Assembly (NCBI RefSeq): GCF_018771565.1
Contig: NZ_CP076326.1
Location: 806,001 to 870,000, forward strand
Source: Thermoflexus hugenholtzii
Lineage (GTDB): Bacteria > Chloroflexota > Anaerolineae > Thermoflexales > Thermoflexaceae
Direction of reading: 5' to 3'
DNA: 64,000 nt
Shown here: one piece after another, positions 17,720 through 26,192 of the stretch
How the letters are laid out: each line of letters opens with the position of its first letter
Numbering within the stretch: the first letter of the stretch is position 1
The notes under the pieces: generated by a model
Told to the model about the DNA's origin: nothing
Databases searched by the model: none
Seen by the model: only the letters and a program-made list of their open reading frames with translations
Position numbers and translations under genes: made by a program

Positions 17720-17747
17720 GGGGCCGGGGCATAGGGGCCCCGGCCCC
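17720..17747 (+). terminator. aspS terminator
   Basis: Arms GGGGCCGGGG and CCCCGGCCCC with loop CATAGGGG, then GTTTG, 9 bp after the stop. The arms are identical to those of the hairpin at 15806-15842, so the two flank aspS. Confidence 0.7.
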
Positions 17748-17806
17748 GTTTGTCGGAGAGCCGGATTGCGGATAAACTGCATTTAAGCACAGAAGGGGGA
17801 GCGAGG

Positions 17807-18226
17807 ATGACCGAAGGAGAGCCCAGAAAGATCCGGATCGTCTGCATCGAGGACGACCAGGATATGATCGACCTGATCCGCCTGATCGTCACCCGGCGGG
17901 GCTACGAGCTGGTCGGGTGGGCGACGGGCGGCGTGGAGGGGATCGAGGTCATCCGGCGGGAGAAGCCTGATCTCGTCCTGCTGGACCTGATGATGCCGGA
18001 CATCGATGGCTGGGAAGTCTACCAGCAGATGAAGGCGGACCCCGAGCTGCGCCACATCCCGGTGATCGTGGTCACCGCCCGCGCCCAGAACGTCGATCGC
18101 ATCCTCGGCCTTCACATCGCCCGCGTCGACGATTATCTCACCAAGCCCTTCGGCCCCTCGGAGCTGATCGCCAGCATCGAGCGGGTGATGAGCCGCTCGG
18201 TTCAGACCGAGCCCGGCGAGGAGTGA
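17807..18226 (+). CDS. Single-domain response regulator
   Basis: 139-residue receiver. Acidic pocket in IEDDQDM, phosphoacceptor Asp60 in LVLLDLMMPDIDGW, switch Thr in VVTARAQ, conserved Lys in LTKPFGPSEL. The ATG at 17807 is preceded by GGGGGAGCGAGG. Its stop is closely followed by the CinA-like gene, which probably shares its mRNA. No kinase is adjacent, so it may be served by one of the multi-GAF kinases in the window; that link is inference. Confidence 0.9.
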   Translation: MTEGEPRKIRIVCIEDDQDMIDLIRLIVTRRGYELVGWATGGVEGIEVIRREKPDLVLLDLMMPDIDGWEVYQQMKADPELRHIPVIVVTARAQNVDRILGLHIARVDDYLTKPFGPSELIASIERVMSRSVQTEPGEE

Positions 18227-18231
18227 GCGAG

Positions 18232-19062
18232 ATGCCTGCCCATCCCCCGACGGCGGAGATCCTGGCCATCGGGAACGAGCTGCTGCTGGGGGAGGTTGTC
18301 GATACCAACACCGCCTGGCTGTGCCGCTTCTTCACCGGGCTGGGCGGGAAGGTCCAGCGGGCTGTGGTGTTGCCGGACGAGGTGGAGGCCATCGCGGCGG
18401 AGCTGCAGGGGGCCCTGCGTCGAGCTCCGGCCCTCGTGTTCACCACCGGCGGGCTGGGCCCCACCGAGGACGACCGAACCTTGGCCGCGGTGGCGATGGC
18501 CACCGGGCGGCCGCTGGAGGAGCATCCGGAGGCGCTGCGGATGGTGGCGGCGCGCTACCGGGAGCTGGCGGCCGCCGGTTTCGTCGCGGAGCCGGACCTC
18601 ACGCCCCCCCGCCGCAAGATGGCCATGCTCCCCCGCGGAGCGATCCCCCTGGACAACCCGGTGGGGGCCGCCCCAGGGGTCCTCCTGCCTCTGGAACGGA
18701 CACTCCTCGTCTGCCTCCCCGGCGTCCCCGAAGAGATGAAGGCCATCGTCCAGAGCTCCCTCGCCCCGCATCTGCAGGCCCGCCTGGGGAGGGCCGGGTT
18801 TGCGGAGTTGCGCCTGCTTACGGATTGTGGGGATGAATCCCGGCTGGCGCCGTTGCTGGGGGAGGTGGGCCGGGCTTTCCCCCACGTCTATATCAAATCC
18901 CGGGCCCGGGCCTTCGGACCTCAGGTGCGCATACAGATTTACCTTTCCGCGGCCGCCCCGACGCCGGAGGAGGCGCAGGCCCTGGTGGAGGAAGCCGGAC
19001 GACATCTGGAGGGACGGCTCGCGGAAGCCGGGGTCTCTGCGGAGCGTCTTCCTGCGCTGTGA
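18232..19062 (+). CDS. CinA-like molybdopterin-binding-fold protein without C-terminal deamidase domain
   Basis: About 276 residues of the COG1058 type (MoCF_biosynth domain as in CinA/MoeA). Motifs: EILAIGNELLLGEVVDTNT at the N terminus, FTTGGLGPTEDDRT, and LVCLPGVPEEM. The family's likely activity is pyrophosphohydrolysis of nucleotides such as ADP-ribose. It stops before the PncC-like NMN deamidase domain of full CinA. ATG 18232 has GAGGAG at a suitable distance; a GTG at 18223 would overlap the receiver gene by 4 bp. A second CinA family member lies at 22569-23729, so this is a paralogue pair. Confidence 0.82.
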   Translation: MPAHPPTAEILAIGNELLLGEVVDTNTAWLCRFFTGLGGKVQRAVVLPDEVEAIAAELQGALRRAPALVFTTGGLGPTEDDRTLAAVAMATGRPLEEHPEALRMVAARYRELAAAGFVAEPDLTPPRRKMAMLPRGAIPLDNPVGAAPGVLLPLERTLLVCLPGVPEEMKAIVQSSLAPHLQARLGRAGFAELRLLTDCGDESRLAPLLGEVGRAFPHVYIKSRARAFGPQVRIQIYLSAAAPTPEEAQALVEEAGRHLEGRLAEAGVSAERLPAL

Positions 19063-19149
19063 GTCCCGAACGAGGAAACCCACTGGGTCACGGCGCTTTC
19101 TGGGGGAAAATCCCCTGCCAACCTTATTTTACGGAAAGGAGGTGTAGCG

Positions 19150-20316
19150 ATGGGCAAGTGGGCGCGCGGTCTCACGCTTATGGTCCTCCTGGCGATCCTG
19201 GTGGCGTGCGGGGCACCGGCAGCCCCTCCCAGTCCCACGACCCCACCGACTCCTCCTCCGACGGCTCCTGCCACAGAGGCTCCTCCTGCGACCGGGCCGG
19301 CGGCCGCTGAGGATTCGTGCGGGGATCGCTCCCGGCTCTCCAAGCAGCTGTATCTGTTCAACTGGCCCGATTACATCGCCCAGGAGGTTCTGGAGCGGTT
19401 CGAGCGGGAGTGCGGGGTCAAGGTCATCGTCGACACCTATGACTCCAATGAGACCCTGCTGGCCAAGCTGCAGGCCGGTGCCACCGGTTACGATGTCATC
19501 GTGCCTTCGGACTACATGGTCTCCATCATGATCAAGGAGGGCATGCTGGCCGAGCTGGACAAGAACAACCTTCCCAACCTGAAGCACATCGATCCGGCCC
19601 ATCTGGGCCTTTATTTCGACCCGGAGAACAAATACACGGTGCCCTATATGTGGGGCACCTCCGGGTTCATGTATGACACCGCGGCGGTCCAGCGCGAGCT
19701 CAAGAGCTGGAAGGATCTCTTCGAGCCGGCCCCGGACATCCAGGGGAAGATCTCCATGCTGAAGGACGAGCGAGAGGTGATCGGGGCGGCCCTCAAGTAT
19801 CTGGGGTTCTCCATGAACACCACGAACCCGGAGGAGCTCCAGAAGGCCAAGGAGGTCCTGCTTCGCCAGAAGCCTTATGTGAAGGCCTACACCAGCGACA
19901 CCAACCGGGATCTCCTGGTGGCCGGCGAGGTCGTCGTGGCGCACATCTGGACCGGCGACGCCATCCGGGCCCGCGACGCCAAGCCGACGCTGAAGTATGT
20001 GATCCCTGAGGAGGGCTGCACCATCTGGCAGGACAACCTGGCCATCCCGAAGACCTCCAAAAACAAATACACGGCCGAGGTGTTCATCAACTTCCTGATG
20101 CGGCCGGACATCGCAGCCATCAACGCGAACACCATCAAATACGGCAGCCCGAACCGCACGGCCATCCAGCAGCGGTTGATCGACCCCGCGCTCCTCAACG
20201 ACCCGGGGATCTATCCGCCGGACGAGCTGAAGCGGAAGATGGAGTGGCTGATCGACGTAGGGGACGCGATCGAGCTGTATGACCGGATCTGGACCGAGCT
20301 GGGCGTAGAGCAATGA
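19150..20316 (+). CDS. Spermidine/putrescine-type ABC transporter substrate-binding lipoprotein (PotD-like)
   Basis: 388-residue extracytoplasmic solute-binding protein. Lipobox LVAC near residue 20, then a Pro/Ala/Thr-rich linker (about 22-55) that tethers the domain to the membrane. PotD features: LYLFNWPDYIAQEVLERFE, YDVIVPSDYMV, VPYMWGTSGF and AGEVVVAHIWTGDA. A strong AAAGGAGGTG ribosome site precedes the ATG. No PotABC components are adjacent, so it is an orphan here. The next gene is an aldehyde dehydrogenase, which fits uptake and oxidation of polyamine-derived aldehydes, but this is inferred. Confidence 0.88.
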   Translation: MGKWARGLTLMVLLAILVACGAPAAPPSPTTPPTPPPTAPATEAPPATGPAAAEDSCGDRSRLSKQLYLFNWPDYIAQEVLERFERECGVKVIVDTYDSNETLLAKLQAGATGYDVIVPSDYMVSIMIKEGMLAELDKNNLPNLKHIDPAHLGLYFDPENKYTVPYMWGTSGFMYDTAAVQRELKSWKDLFEPAPDIQGKISMLKDEREVIGAALKYLGFSMNTTNPEELQKAKEVLLRQKPYVKAYTSDTNRDLLVAGEVVVAHIWTGDAIRARDAKPTLKYVIPEEGCTIWQDNLAIPKTSKNKYTAEVFINFLMRPDIAAINANTIKYGSPNRTAIQQRLIDPALLNDPGIYPPDELKRKMEWLIDVGDAIELYDRIWTELGVEQ

Positions 20317-20329
20317 GATGGGGCTGGAA

Positions 20330-20359
20330 GGGCGGGGGATCGGAGACGATCCCCCGCCC
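20330..20359 (+). terminator. Strong hairpin between potD-like gene and aldehyde dehydrogenase
   Basis: 13-bp arms GGGCGGGGGATCG and CGATCCCCCGCCC closed by a GAGA (GNRA) tetraloop. No T tail, so it may stabilise the upstream message or partly terminate it, as is common after binding-protein genes. Confidence 0.6.
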
Positions 20360-20386
20360 CGATCGTCGGGGATGGAGGGGCTGACC

Positions 20387-21868
20387 ATGAAGCCGATGTG
20401 GATCGGAGGGGAGTGGACGGCCGGGACCGCCGCCGGGGAGATCCCCGTGCAGGACCCGGCGACGGAGGAGGTGCTGGAGACGGTGCCCCGGGGGACCGCC
20501 CGGGATGTAGAGGCGGCGGTGGCCGCTGCCCGTCGCGCCTTCGAACCCTGGCGCCGCGTCCCCGCCGCGATCCGGGCGGAGATGCTCCACGAGATCGCCC
20601 GCAAGATCCGGGCGCACCAGGAGGAGCTGATCCGACTGCTCACCCTGGAGGAAGGCAAGCCGTGGCCGGAGAACGAGGAGGAGATCCTCTGGTCGGCGAA
20701 CACTTTTGATTACTACGCGGAGCTCGCCCGTCATGAGCGGGGCCGGGTGATCCCCTCGCCGGAGCCCGGTCAGCTCAGCTTGGTGCTCAAGGAGCCCTAC
20801 GGCGTGGTGGGATGCATCGTCCCATGGAACTACCCCATCCTCCTGATGGCCTGGAAGGTCGCGCCGGCTCTGGCCGCCGGCAACACGGTGGTGATCAAGC
20901 CCTCCGAGCTCACCCCCCTGACCACGCTGCGCCTGGCCGAGGTGGCGATGGATCATCTCCCGCCGGGCGTGGTGAACATCGTGACCGGATATGGGCCGGA
21001 GGTCGGCGAGCCGCTGGTGACGCATCCGGAGGTCCCGGTCATCGCCTTCACCGGATCCCTGGCGACTGGCCAGCGGATCGCAGCCCTGGCCGCCCCGATG
21101 ATGAAAAAGCTCCACCTGGAGCTGGGCGGCAAGGATCCTTTCGTGGTCGGGCCGGACGCGCCGCTGGAGCTCGCGGTGAAGGCCCTGGCGTATGCGGCCC
21201 TGATCAACGCCGGCCAGGTCTGCACCAGCACGGAACGAGTGTATGTGCCGGCCTCGATCTACCATCGGTTCGCCGAGGAGATCGCCTCGTTTGTCAGCAC
21301 CCTGCGCCTGGGCCACGGCCTGGATCCGCAAACAGACATCGGGCCGATGGCGGGGCCCTCCTATCGGGCGAAGGTGGAGGATCACGTGGCCGATGCCCTG
21401 GCGCGGGGGGCTCACGCCCTCACCGGGGCGCGCCGGCCGCCTCACCTCCCTCGCGGCTTCTTCTACGAGCCCACGGTGCTGGTGGACGTGGATCACACGA
21501 TGAAGGTCATGCGCGAGGAGACCTTCGGGCCCGTCATCCCCCTGATGCCCTACCGGACCTTCGACGAGGCCATCGCCCTGTGCAACGATAACCCCTACGG
21601 GCTGGGCGCGTGTCTGATGAGCCATGACCCCCGCCTGATCCGCCGTTTCTATGAGGAGGTGAAGGCGGGCACGGTCTGGATCAACGATCCCCTCACGGAT
21701 AACTACGCCGGGCCGTTCGGGGGCATGAAGCTCAGCGGGATCGGCCGGGAGCTGGGCCTGGAGGGACTGGAGGAGTTCCGGGAGACCAAGCACGTCCACT
21801 GGGACATCGAGGGCGGCGAGAAACCCTGGTGGTTCCCCTACGGGCGCTCCGGGAAGGGCTCAATATAG
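20387..21868 (+). CDS. NAD(P)-dependent aldehyde dehydrogenase
   Basis: Cytoplasmic aldehyde dehydrogenase of 493 residues oxidising an aldehyde to its acid. Full active site: Asn in CIVPWNYPI, Lys in VVIKPSELTP, nucleotide-binding GSLATGQRI, general base Glu245 in LELGGKDP, nucleophile Cys279 in NAGQVCTST, and EETFGPVIP. The pattern is closest by eye to betaine/aminobutyraldehyde-type enzymes. Its place after a PotD-like gene suggests a polyamine aldehyde, not proven. Start at 20387 chosen by GGAGGGG upstream; 20372 is possible. Its 3' end overlaps scpA (opposite strand) by 31 bp. Confidence 0.88.
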   Translation: MKPMWIGGEWTAGTAAGEIPVQDPATEEVLETVPRGTARDVEAAVAAARRAFEPWRRVPAAIRAEMLHEIARKIRAHQEELIRLLTLEEGKPWPENEEEILWSANTFDYYAELARHERGRVIPSPEPGQLSLVLKEPYGVVGCIVPWNYPILLMAWKVAPALAAGNTVVIKPSELTPLTTLRLAEVAMDHLPPGVVNIVTGYGPEVGEPLVTHPEVPVIAFTGSLATGQRIAALAAPMMKKLHLELGGKDPFVVGPDAPLELAVKALAYAALINAGQVCTSTERVYVPASIYHRFAEEIASFVSTLRLGHGLDPQTDIGPMAGPSYRAKVEDHVADALARGAHALTGARRPPHLPRGFFYEPTVLVDVDHTMKVMREETFGPVIPLMPYRTFDEAIALCNDNPYGLGACLMSHDPRLIRRFYEEVKAGTVWINDPLTDNYAGPFGGMKLSGIGRELGLEGLEEFRETKHVHWDIEGGEKPWWFPYGRSGKGSI

Positions 21869-22572
21869 ATCTCATCGAACAGCCGGCTCTGATAGGCCAC
21901 CACCCGGCGCTGCTTCAACAGCTCCAGCAGTCCCAGGAAGAAGGCGATGCCCTCGTAACGGTTCCCCGCCGTCCGGAGCAGCCCGGTGAAGGCCACCCGC
22001 CCTCCTTCCCGCACCGCCTCCAGGATCCGCTCCATGGCCTCCTGGATCGTCAGGCGATACGCGGGAAGGAACGCCCCCACCGGGGCCGCTTCGACCGCCG
22101 GGCGCAGGGCCCGGCGGGCCAGCCGGAGGAGATCCTCCAGGGTGATGCCCTCCAGGCCGGTCCCGGGGGCCTCGGGCCGGGGCGGCGGCGCGGTCCGGCC
22201 GTAGGCGGTGAACCCCTCTCGCTCCCGCAGCCGGCGGGCCAGCTCCCGGAAGAGGCGGTAGGCCTTGAGCTGCTCCACCAGCGCTTCTCCCACATCCTCC
22301 TCGGCCTCATCCGGCTCCGGTGGGCGAGGGAGGAGCAGGGAGGACTTGATGTAAAGGAGCTTGGCGGCGATCACCAGATATTCCGCCAGCTGGTCCAGGG
22401 TCAGCGCCTGCAGGATGGTGACGTATTCCAGATACTGTTCGGTAACCTGGGCCAGGGAGACCTGGGTGATATCCAGGTCGTTCCGCTCGATCAGGTAAAG
22501 GAGGAGATCGAGCGGGCCCTCGAAGACGGGCAGGCGCACCGGGGGCAGCGTTGGACGGAACGGGAGTGTCAT
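21838..22572 (-). CDS. scpA: Segregation and condensation protein A
   Basis: Kleisin subunit of the SMC-ScpA-ScpB condensin complex that compacts and segregates chromosomes. 244 residues with the typical N-terminal helix LPVFEGPLDLLLYLIERNDLDI (motif within about 12-35), LAEYLVIAAKLLYIKS, and a C-terminal winged helix (VAFTGLLRTAGNRYEGIAFFLGLLELLKQ region). The ATG at 22572 overlaps the cinA stop by 4 bp (ATGA), so it is translationally coupled to cinA. scpB and smc are not in the window. It converges on and overlaps the aldehyde dehydrogenase end. Confidence 0.93.
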   Translation of the reverse strand: MTLPFRPTLPPVRLPVFEGPLDLLLYLIERNDLDITQVSLAQVTEQYLEYVTILQALTLDQLAEYLVIAAKLLYIKSSLLLPRPPEPDEAEEDVGEALVEQLKAYRLFRELARRLREREGFTAYGRTAPPPRPEAPGTGLEGITLEDLLRLARRALRPAVEAAPVGAFLPAYRLTIQEAMERILEAVREGGRVAFTGLLRTAGNRYEGIAFFLGLLELLKQRRVVAYQSRLFDEIYIEPFPERP

Positions 22573-23729
22573 GGCCCCTCCTGGAGCCAGCGCCAGAGCA
22601 GGCCCATCGCCGCGTGCGCGGCCCATTCGGCCGCATGGGGGAGCGGGCCGCGATGGCCGCGCCGGACGCTTCGGGAACCCTCAGGGGCCGCCAGGGCCAC
22701 GGTGATCTGAAAGCCCTCCGCCTCGGGGAGGACCTCCGCCGCCAGCCCGAAGGTGGTCCCGGCCTGACGCCGAATGGCCTCGGCGGCGTGCTCCGGGGCG
22801 GCGGCCAGCCGGGCGCGGACCTCACCGATCCGGAAGACCTCGCTTTCAGGATCCGCCGCAGCGAGGCGCCCCCCCAGCATCCCCAGGGTGCCCCGCTCCA
22901 GCGTGGAGACGGTCGCCCCGCGGGCCCGCAGGGCGGCGATCACCGCCTCCTCCGGCGCCTGGTTGCCCTCCCCGAAAACCGCCCAGCCCAGGCGTTCCCG
23001 GACCCGGCGGACGGCCTCCTCGGCCCGGGCGGCGGCTTCCTCCGGGGTGGATCCCCGGGCCCGGATGCGGATGTCCACCATCCCCGGATGGGCGTTCAAT
23101 CCCACTTGCGGGTTCTCGCCCCGAAGCAGATCCTGCAGCCGCTCATCGATCCAGCTTTCCCCCAACCCGATGGTGCGCACCACCCGCCAGGCCAGGGCCT
23201 CCGCGGGAGGGAACCGCTCCCAAAGGTAAGGGACCACCGTGTCCGAGAGCATCCGCTCCAGCTCCCGGGGGACGCCCGGGAGGGCGAAGAGGACGCGGCC
23301 GTTGGTCTCAACCAGGAACCCGGGGGCGGTGCCGATGGGATTGGGAATGACGCGAGAGCCCTCGGGCCGGAAGGCCTGGCGCCGGTTGTTCTCGGGCATG
23401 GACACCCCGAAGGCCTGGAAGCGGGCCCGGATGACCTCCAGCAGCTCCGGATCGAAGATCAGGGGACGCCCCAGGGCCTCCGCCACCGCCTCCCGGGTCA
23501 CATCGTCGACCGTGGGCCCCAGCCCTCCGCTGATCACGAGGATCTCGCTACGGGCCAGCGCCGCCCGGATGGCCGCCACCATGCGGGGGAGATCATCTCC
23601 CACCACCGTGATCTGGACCAGGGGGATGGAGAGGGGCTGCAGGGCGCGGGCGATGCGCGCCGAGTTCGTGTCGACCACATCTCCGCTGAGCAGCTCCGTG
23701 CCGGTTGCCAGCACCTCGGCCTGGGGCAT
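22569..23729 (-). CDS. cinA: CinA-family protein with degenerate C-terminal deamidase domain
   Basis: 386 residues. The N-terminal MoCF-like domain is intact (EVLATGTELLSGDVVDTNS, ISGGLGPTVDDVTRE, FALPGVPRELERML) and is linked in the family to ADP-ribose/nucleotide pyrophosphatase activity. The C-terminal CinA domain (from about 285) keeps its length and start but has lost the catalytic signature: the usual E-S-C-T-G-G nucleophile motif reads ERGTLG, and the following LT.xPG(A/S)S stretch is gone. NMN deamidase activity is therefore unlikely. Start at 23729 (MPQAEVLATG). First gene of the cinA-scpA operon. Confidence 0.85.
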   Translation of the reverse strand: MPQAEVLATGTELLSGDVVDTNSARIARALQPLSIPLVQITVVGDDLPRMVAAIRAALARSEILVISGGLGPTVDDVTREAVAEALGRPLIFDPELLEVIRARFQAFGVSMPENNRRQAFRPEGSRVIPNPIGTAPGFLVETNGRVLFALPGVPRELERMLSDTVVPYLWERFPPAEALAWRVVRTIGLGESWIDERLQDLLRGENPQVGLNAHPGMVDIRIRARGSTPEEAAARAEEAVRRVRERLGWAVFGEGNQAPEEAVIAALRARGATVSTLERGTLGMLGGRLAAADPESEVFRIGEVRARLAAAPEHAAEAIRRQAGTTFGLAAEVLPEAEGFQITVALAAPEGSRSVRRGHRGPLPHAAEWAAHAAMGLLWRWLQEGP

Positions 23730-23801
23730 AACGGACCTCCGATGCGCGGCTTCGGAGAAGATTCTACTATTCGGCGCGGAGGCCGGCATGGAGGCAGAAT
23801 G

Positions 23802-24008
23802 TCAGCGTGAGGAACCTCCTCCTTCCTGCTCCTCGAGCTCCCGGATCAGCGTTTCGATGTCGATCCCATACACCCGGGCGGCGTCGGCCAGCGTCTCCAG
23901 GCCGGCCAGCGCGCACACCGGGCACCACATCCCCCAGCGGATCAGGATCTCGCGGGATCGGGGGTAGCGGGCCAGGAGCTCCTCAATGGACCAGTCCTTC
24001 CGGATCAT
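23802..24008 (-). CDS. DUF1858 small CxxC protein
   Basis: 68 residues. The pattern W-S-I-E-E-L-L-A-R-Y-P...ILIRWGMWCPVCALAGLETLADAAR.YGID matches the DUF1858 / hybrid-cluster-associated family, found near nitrogen-oxide and Fe-S-repair genes and fused to ScdA/Ric-type proteins. The CPVC motif is a likely redox or metal site. It overlaps the Crp/Fnr regulator stop by 4 bp, so the two are made together. Function unknown; a role in nitrosative-stress redox chemistry is inferred from context. Confidence 0.82.
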   Translation of the reverse strand: MIRKDWSIEELLARYPRSREILIRWGMWCPVCALAGLETLADAARVYGIDIETLIRELEEQEGGGSSR

Positions 24009-24817
24009 CCTGTCCTCCCCGGGCGTGTTCCTCCTTGATCATCGGCGGTCTTCCCTTCCCTCACCTTGCGCCCCGTCAAGGCCGGGGAAGGCTCCCGAAG
24101 TTCCAGCTCCTCCGCCAGGGCGACCAGGGCATGGGGTTCCCGCAACACGATCCGTCGCCGGCCCAGTCGAACCCAGCCAGCCCGCTGCCAGCGGTTGAGC
24201 AGCCGGCTCACCGTGTGCAGGCGGGTCCCGCACAGCTCCGCCAGCTCCTCCCGGCTCAACGGCATCGTCACAACGATCCCTTCTTCCGTGCGCTCCCCCA
24301 GCCGGCTGGCCAGCCGCACCAGCACCCGGGCCAGCCGGCGCTCCACCCGGAGGACGCTGACCTCCAGCAGCCGCCGATGCGTCTCGTGCAGCCGCTCCGC
24401 CAGCACCCGCAGGAGCCGCAGGGCGACCTCCGGATGGCGGAGCAGGAACCCGCGCAGGGCCTCCCCGGGAAGCCAGAGAGCCCGGGCAGGGGATATCGCT
24501 TGGGCGGAGGCCGGGTAGGGCGAATCCGCGAACGTCGCGATCAGGCCCAGCGGCTCTCCGGGCCCGGCCACCTGGACCACCACCTCCTGGCCGCTGACAT
24601 CCGTCTGGACGATCTTCACATAGCCCTCGAGGAGCAAATGAACTCCTTCTGCCGGATCCCCCTCCAGGAACAGGAAGCGGCCGGCGGGACATTTCCGTTC
24701 CACCCCCATATGGATCAGCGCCCGCAGGCTCTCGCGCGGCACGCCGCGGAAAAGCGGATATCCGCTCAAGACCTCCAGGAGCTCTCCTTCAGTCGTCCCG
24801 GGCCGCCTCTGTTCCAT
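24005..24817 (-). CDS. Crp/Fnr-family transcription regulator
   Basis: 270 residues: N-terminal cyclic-nucleotide-binding-type beta barrel (about 15-125; FLFLEGDPAEGVHLLLEGYVKI), long dimer helix, C-terminal winged helix (about 165-235) with recognition helix in ELCGTRLHTVSRLLNRW. The Ser-Arg pair of the FNR helix is kept but the usual Glu is His, so a variant DNA target is expected. No N-terminal Fe-S cysteine set, so it is more like DNR/NNR sensors (possibly heme, NO or CO) than FNR. Downstream of nirK and upstream of the DUF1858 gene, so the probable regulator of nirK. ATG 24817 chosen; the upstream extension is not family-like. Confidence 0.88.
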   Translation of the reverse strand: MEQRRPGTTEGELLEVLSGYPLFRGVPRESLRALIHMGVERKCPAGRFLFLEGDPAEGVHLLLEGYVKIVQTDVSGQEVVVQVAGPGEPLGLIATFADSPYPASAQAISPARALWLPGEALRGFLLRHPEVALRLLRVLAERLHETHRRLLEVSVLRVERRLARVLVRLASRLGERTEEGIVVTMPLSREELAELCGTRLHTVSRLLNRWQRAGWVRLGRRRIVLREPHALVALAEELELREPSPALTGRKVREGKTADDQGGTRPGRTG

Positions 24818-24939
24818 CCGCCCCTCCGGATCCGGGATCCGCCTGCCGGTGAACAAGGGAAGGCCTTTCCCACCTTGTCTTCTTATTTTGCTGCATTCGG
24901 AGCATGCTGGCGCAGGGGATCGCCGGGGCTGCGCGCATT

Positions 24940-24978
24940 CGGGGGCTGGGAGACCCAGAAGCGATCTCCCAGCCCCCG
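24940..24978 (-). terminator. nirK terminator hairpin
   Basis: 14-bp arms CGGGGGCTGGGAGA and TCTCCCAGCCCCCG around an 11-nt loop, 17 bp after the nirK stop and ahead of the Crp/Fnr gene. Confidence 0.65.
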
Positions 24979-24994
24979 CATCCTGGCCCATCCC

Positions 24995-26068
24995 TTAGTG
25001 CCCGGAGTTGCCGGACGGAGTGCCCTGGAACAGATCCGGCCGCTCGGGGCCTTCTACGGTCAGGTATCCGGACAGCCCCCGCAGCATCCGCCACAGCGCG
25101 TGATCCACCAGCACGTAGCGGCCGGGGACTTCGGTGGTGAGCTCGAAGACCGCTGCCGAGCCCGGCGGCACATAAACGGTCTCTTCGTTCGCCACAAAGG
25201 TGTCCGGCGAGCCCGCATATACCCGGTCGAAGATCTCCCCGATGATGTGGAAGTTCGAGCCGACGTTCGGGCCACCTACCCCAAAGAAGATGCGGATCCG
25301 TTCACCGGTCTGCGCCCGCAGGGGATAGAGGTCGGTGAGGGTCTTCACGTGGCCGTTGAAAGTGAAATATTCGGGGCGCTCCGCCTGGGCCTTGGCGGAG
25401 TCGAAGGAGGCCAGGCCCGGCTGGCCGAAGGGAAGAGAGGTATACCATTCGCCTTGCACAACGTAGAACTCCCGGTCGACCGGCGGCAGACCTCCCTTCG
25501 GCTCCACCACGATGATGCCATACATGCCCATCCCGATGTGCAGCGGGGCCGGCGGATAGGCGCAGTGATAGATATACGCGCCCGGCTTCAGGGCCTTGAA
25601 GACCAAGGTCTTGGTCTCCCCCGGCGCCACGGTGGTGACCGTCGCTCCGCCGCCCGGGCCGGTGACCGCGTGCAGATCGATGTTGTGGGAGACGTGGTTC
25701 TCCGGAGGGTTCACCAGGCGGAGGACCACCGTGTCCCCCTCCATCACCCGGATCATCGGGCCGGGCACCGTCCCATCGAAGGTCCAGAAGGGGAAGGTCA
25801 CTCCGTCGGTCAGCTCCGCCACCACTTCCTTCACAGTGAGGGTGACCTCCACCGTGGTGGGCTCCGTGCGCCGGATCGGGGGCGGCACGTCCGCCGGATC
25901 CCGGACCACCCGGACTTTCGGCCCGCCCGGGGTGGGCGTAGGGTGCACATGGGCTTCTGAAGAGGCTGCGGGAGACGGGGTGGGCACGGCGGGCGTAGCC
26001 GCCACGGTCGTGCACGCCGTCAGGGCCATCATCAGCGCGCCGATAAGGAGCCATCGGGCCGGAACCAT
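24995..26068 (-). CDS. nirK: Copper-containing nitrite reductase NirK (lipoprotein form)
   Basis: Reduces nitrite to nitric oxide outside the cytoplasmic membrane. 357 residues, two cupredoxin domains. A lipobox LTAC (Cys19) and a Pro/Ser-rich linker to about 50 imply membrane anchoring, fitting a cell without an outer membrane. All copper ligands are visible: type 1 His128, Cys169, His177, Met182; type 2 His133, His168 and the distal His in LVDHALW. The catalytic Asp131 (HNIDLH) and the His of NFHIIGEIF are also present. Two Crp/Fnr-like operators lie upstream and a terminator downstream. A cupredoxin at 35515 is a candidate electron donor. Confidence 0.95.
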   Translation of the reverse strand: MVPARWLLIGALMMALTACTTVAATPAVPTPSPAASSEAHVHPTPTPGGPKVRVVRDPADVPPPIRRTEPTTVEVTLTVKEVVAELTDGVTFPFWTFDGTVPGPMIRVMEGDTVVLRLVNPPENHVSHNIDLHAVTGPGGGATVTTVAPGETKTLVFKALKPGAYIYHCAYPPAPLHIGMGMYGIIVVEPKGGLPPVDREFYVVQGEWYTSLPFGQPGLASFDSAKAQAERPEYFTFNGHVKTLTDLYPLRAQTGERIRIFFGVGGPNVGSNFHIIGEIFDRVYAGSPDTFVANEETVYVPPGSAAVFELTTEVPGRYVLVDHALWRMLRGLSGYLTVEGPERPDLFQGTPSGNSGH

Positions 26069-26148
26069 CGTTCACCTCCGCAAAGGGATTCCGGCCCTAT
26101 CTTCCCCGAGCCCAATGGCCTCCTCGTTGACTCTACCCAACGTTCCGG

Positions 26149-26164
26149 TGTGACAAGCGTCATC
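26149..26164. promoter_or_regulatory. Crp/Fnr-type operator half of a pair upstream of nirK (proximal)
   Basis: TGTGA-CAAGCG-TCATC, a near match to the TGTGA-N6-TCACA class. It is embedded in a direct repeat: ACGTTCCGGTGTGACAAG here and ACGTTCCGGGTGACAAAG at the distal site, 44 bp away centre to centre (about four helical turns). Confidence 0.55.
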
Positions 26165-26192
26165 GATCTGACGGTTTCGATCACACGTTCCG

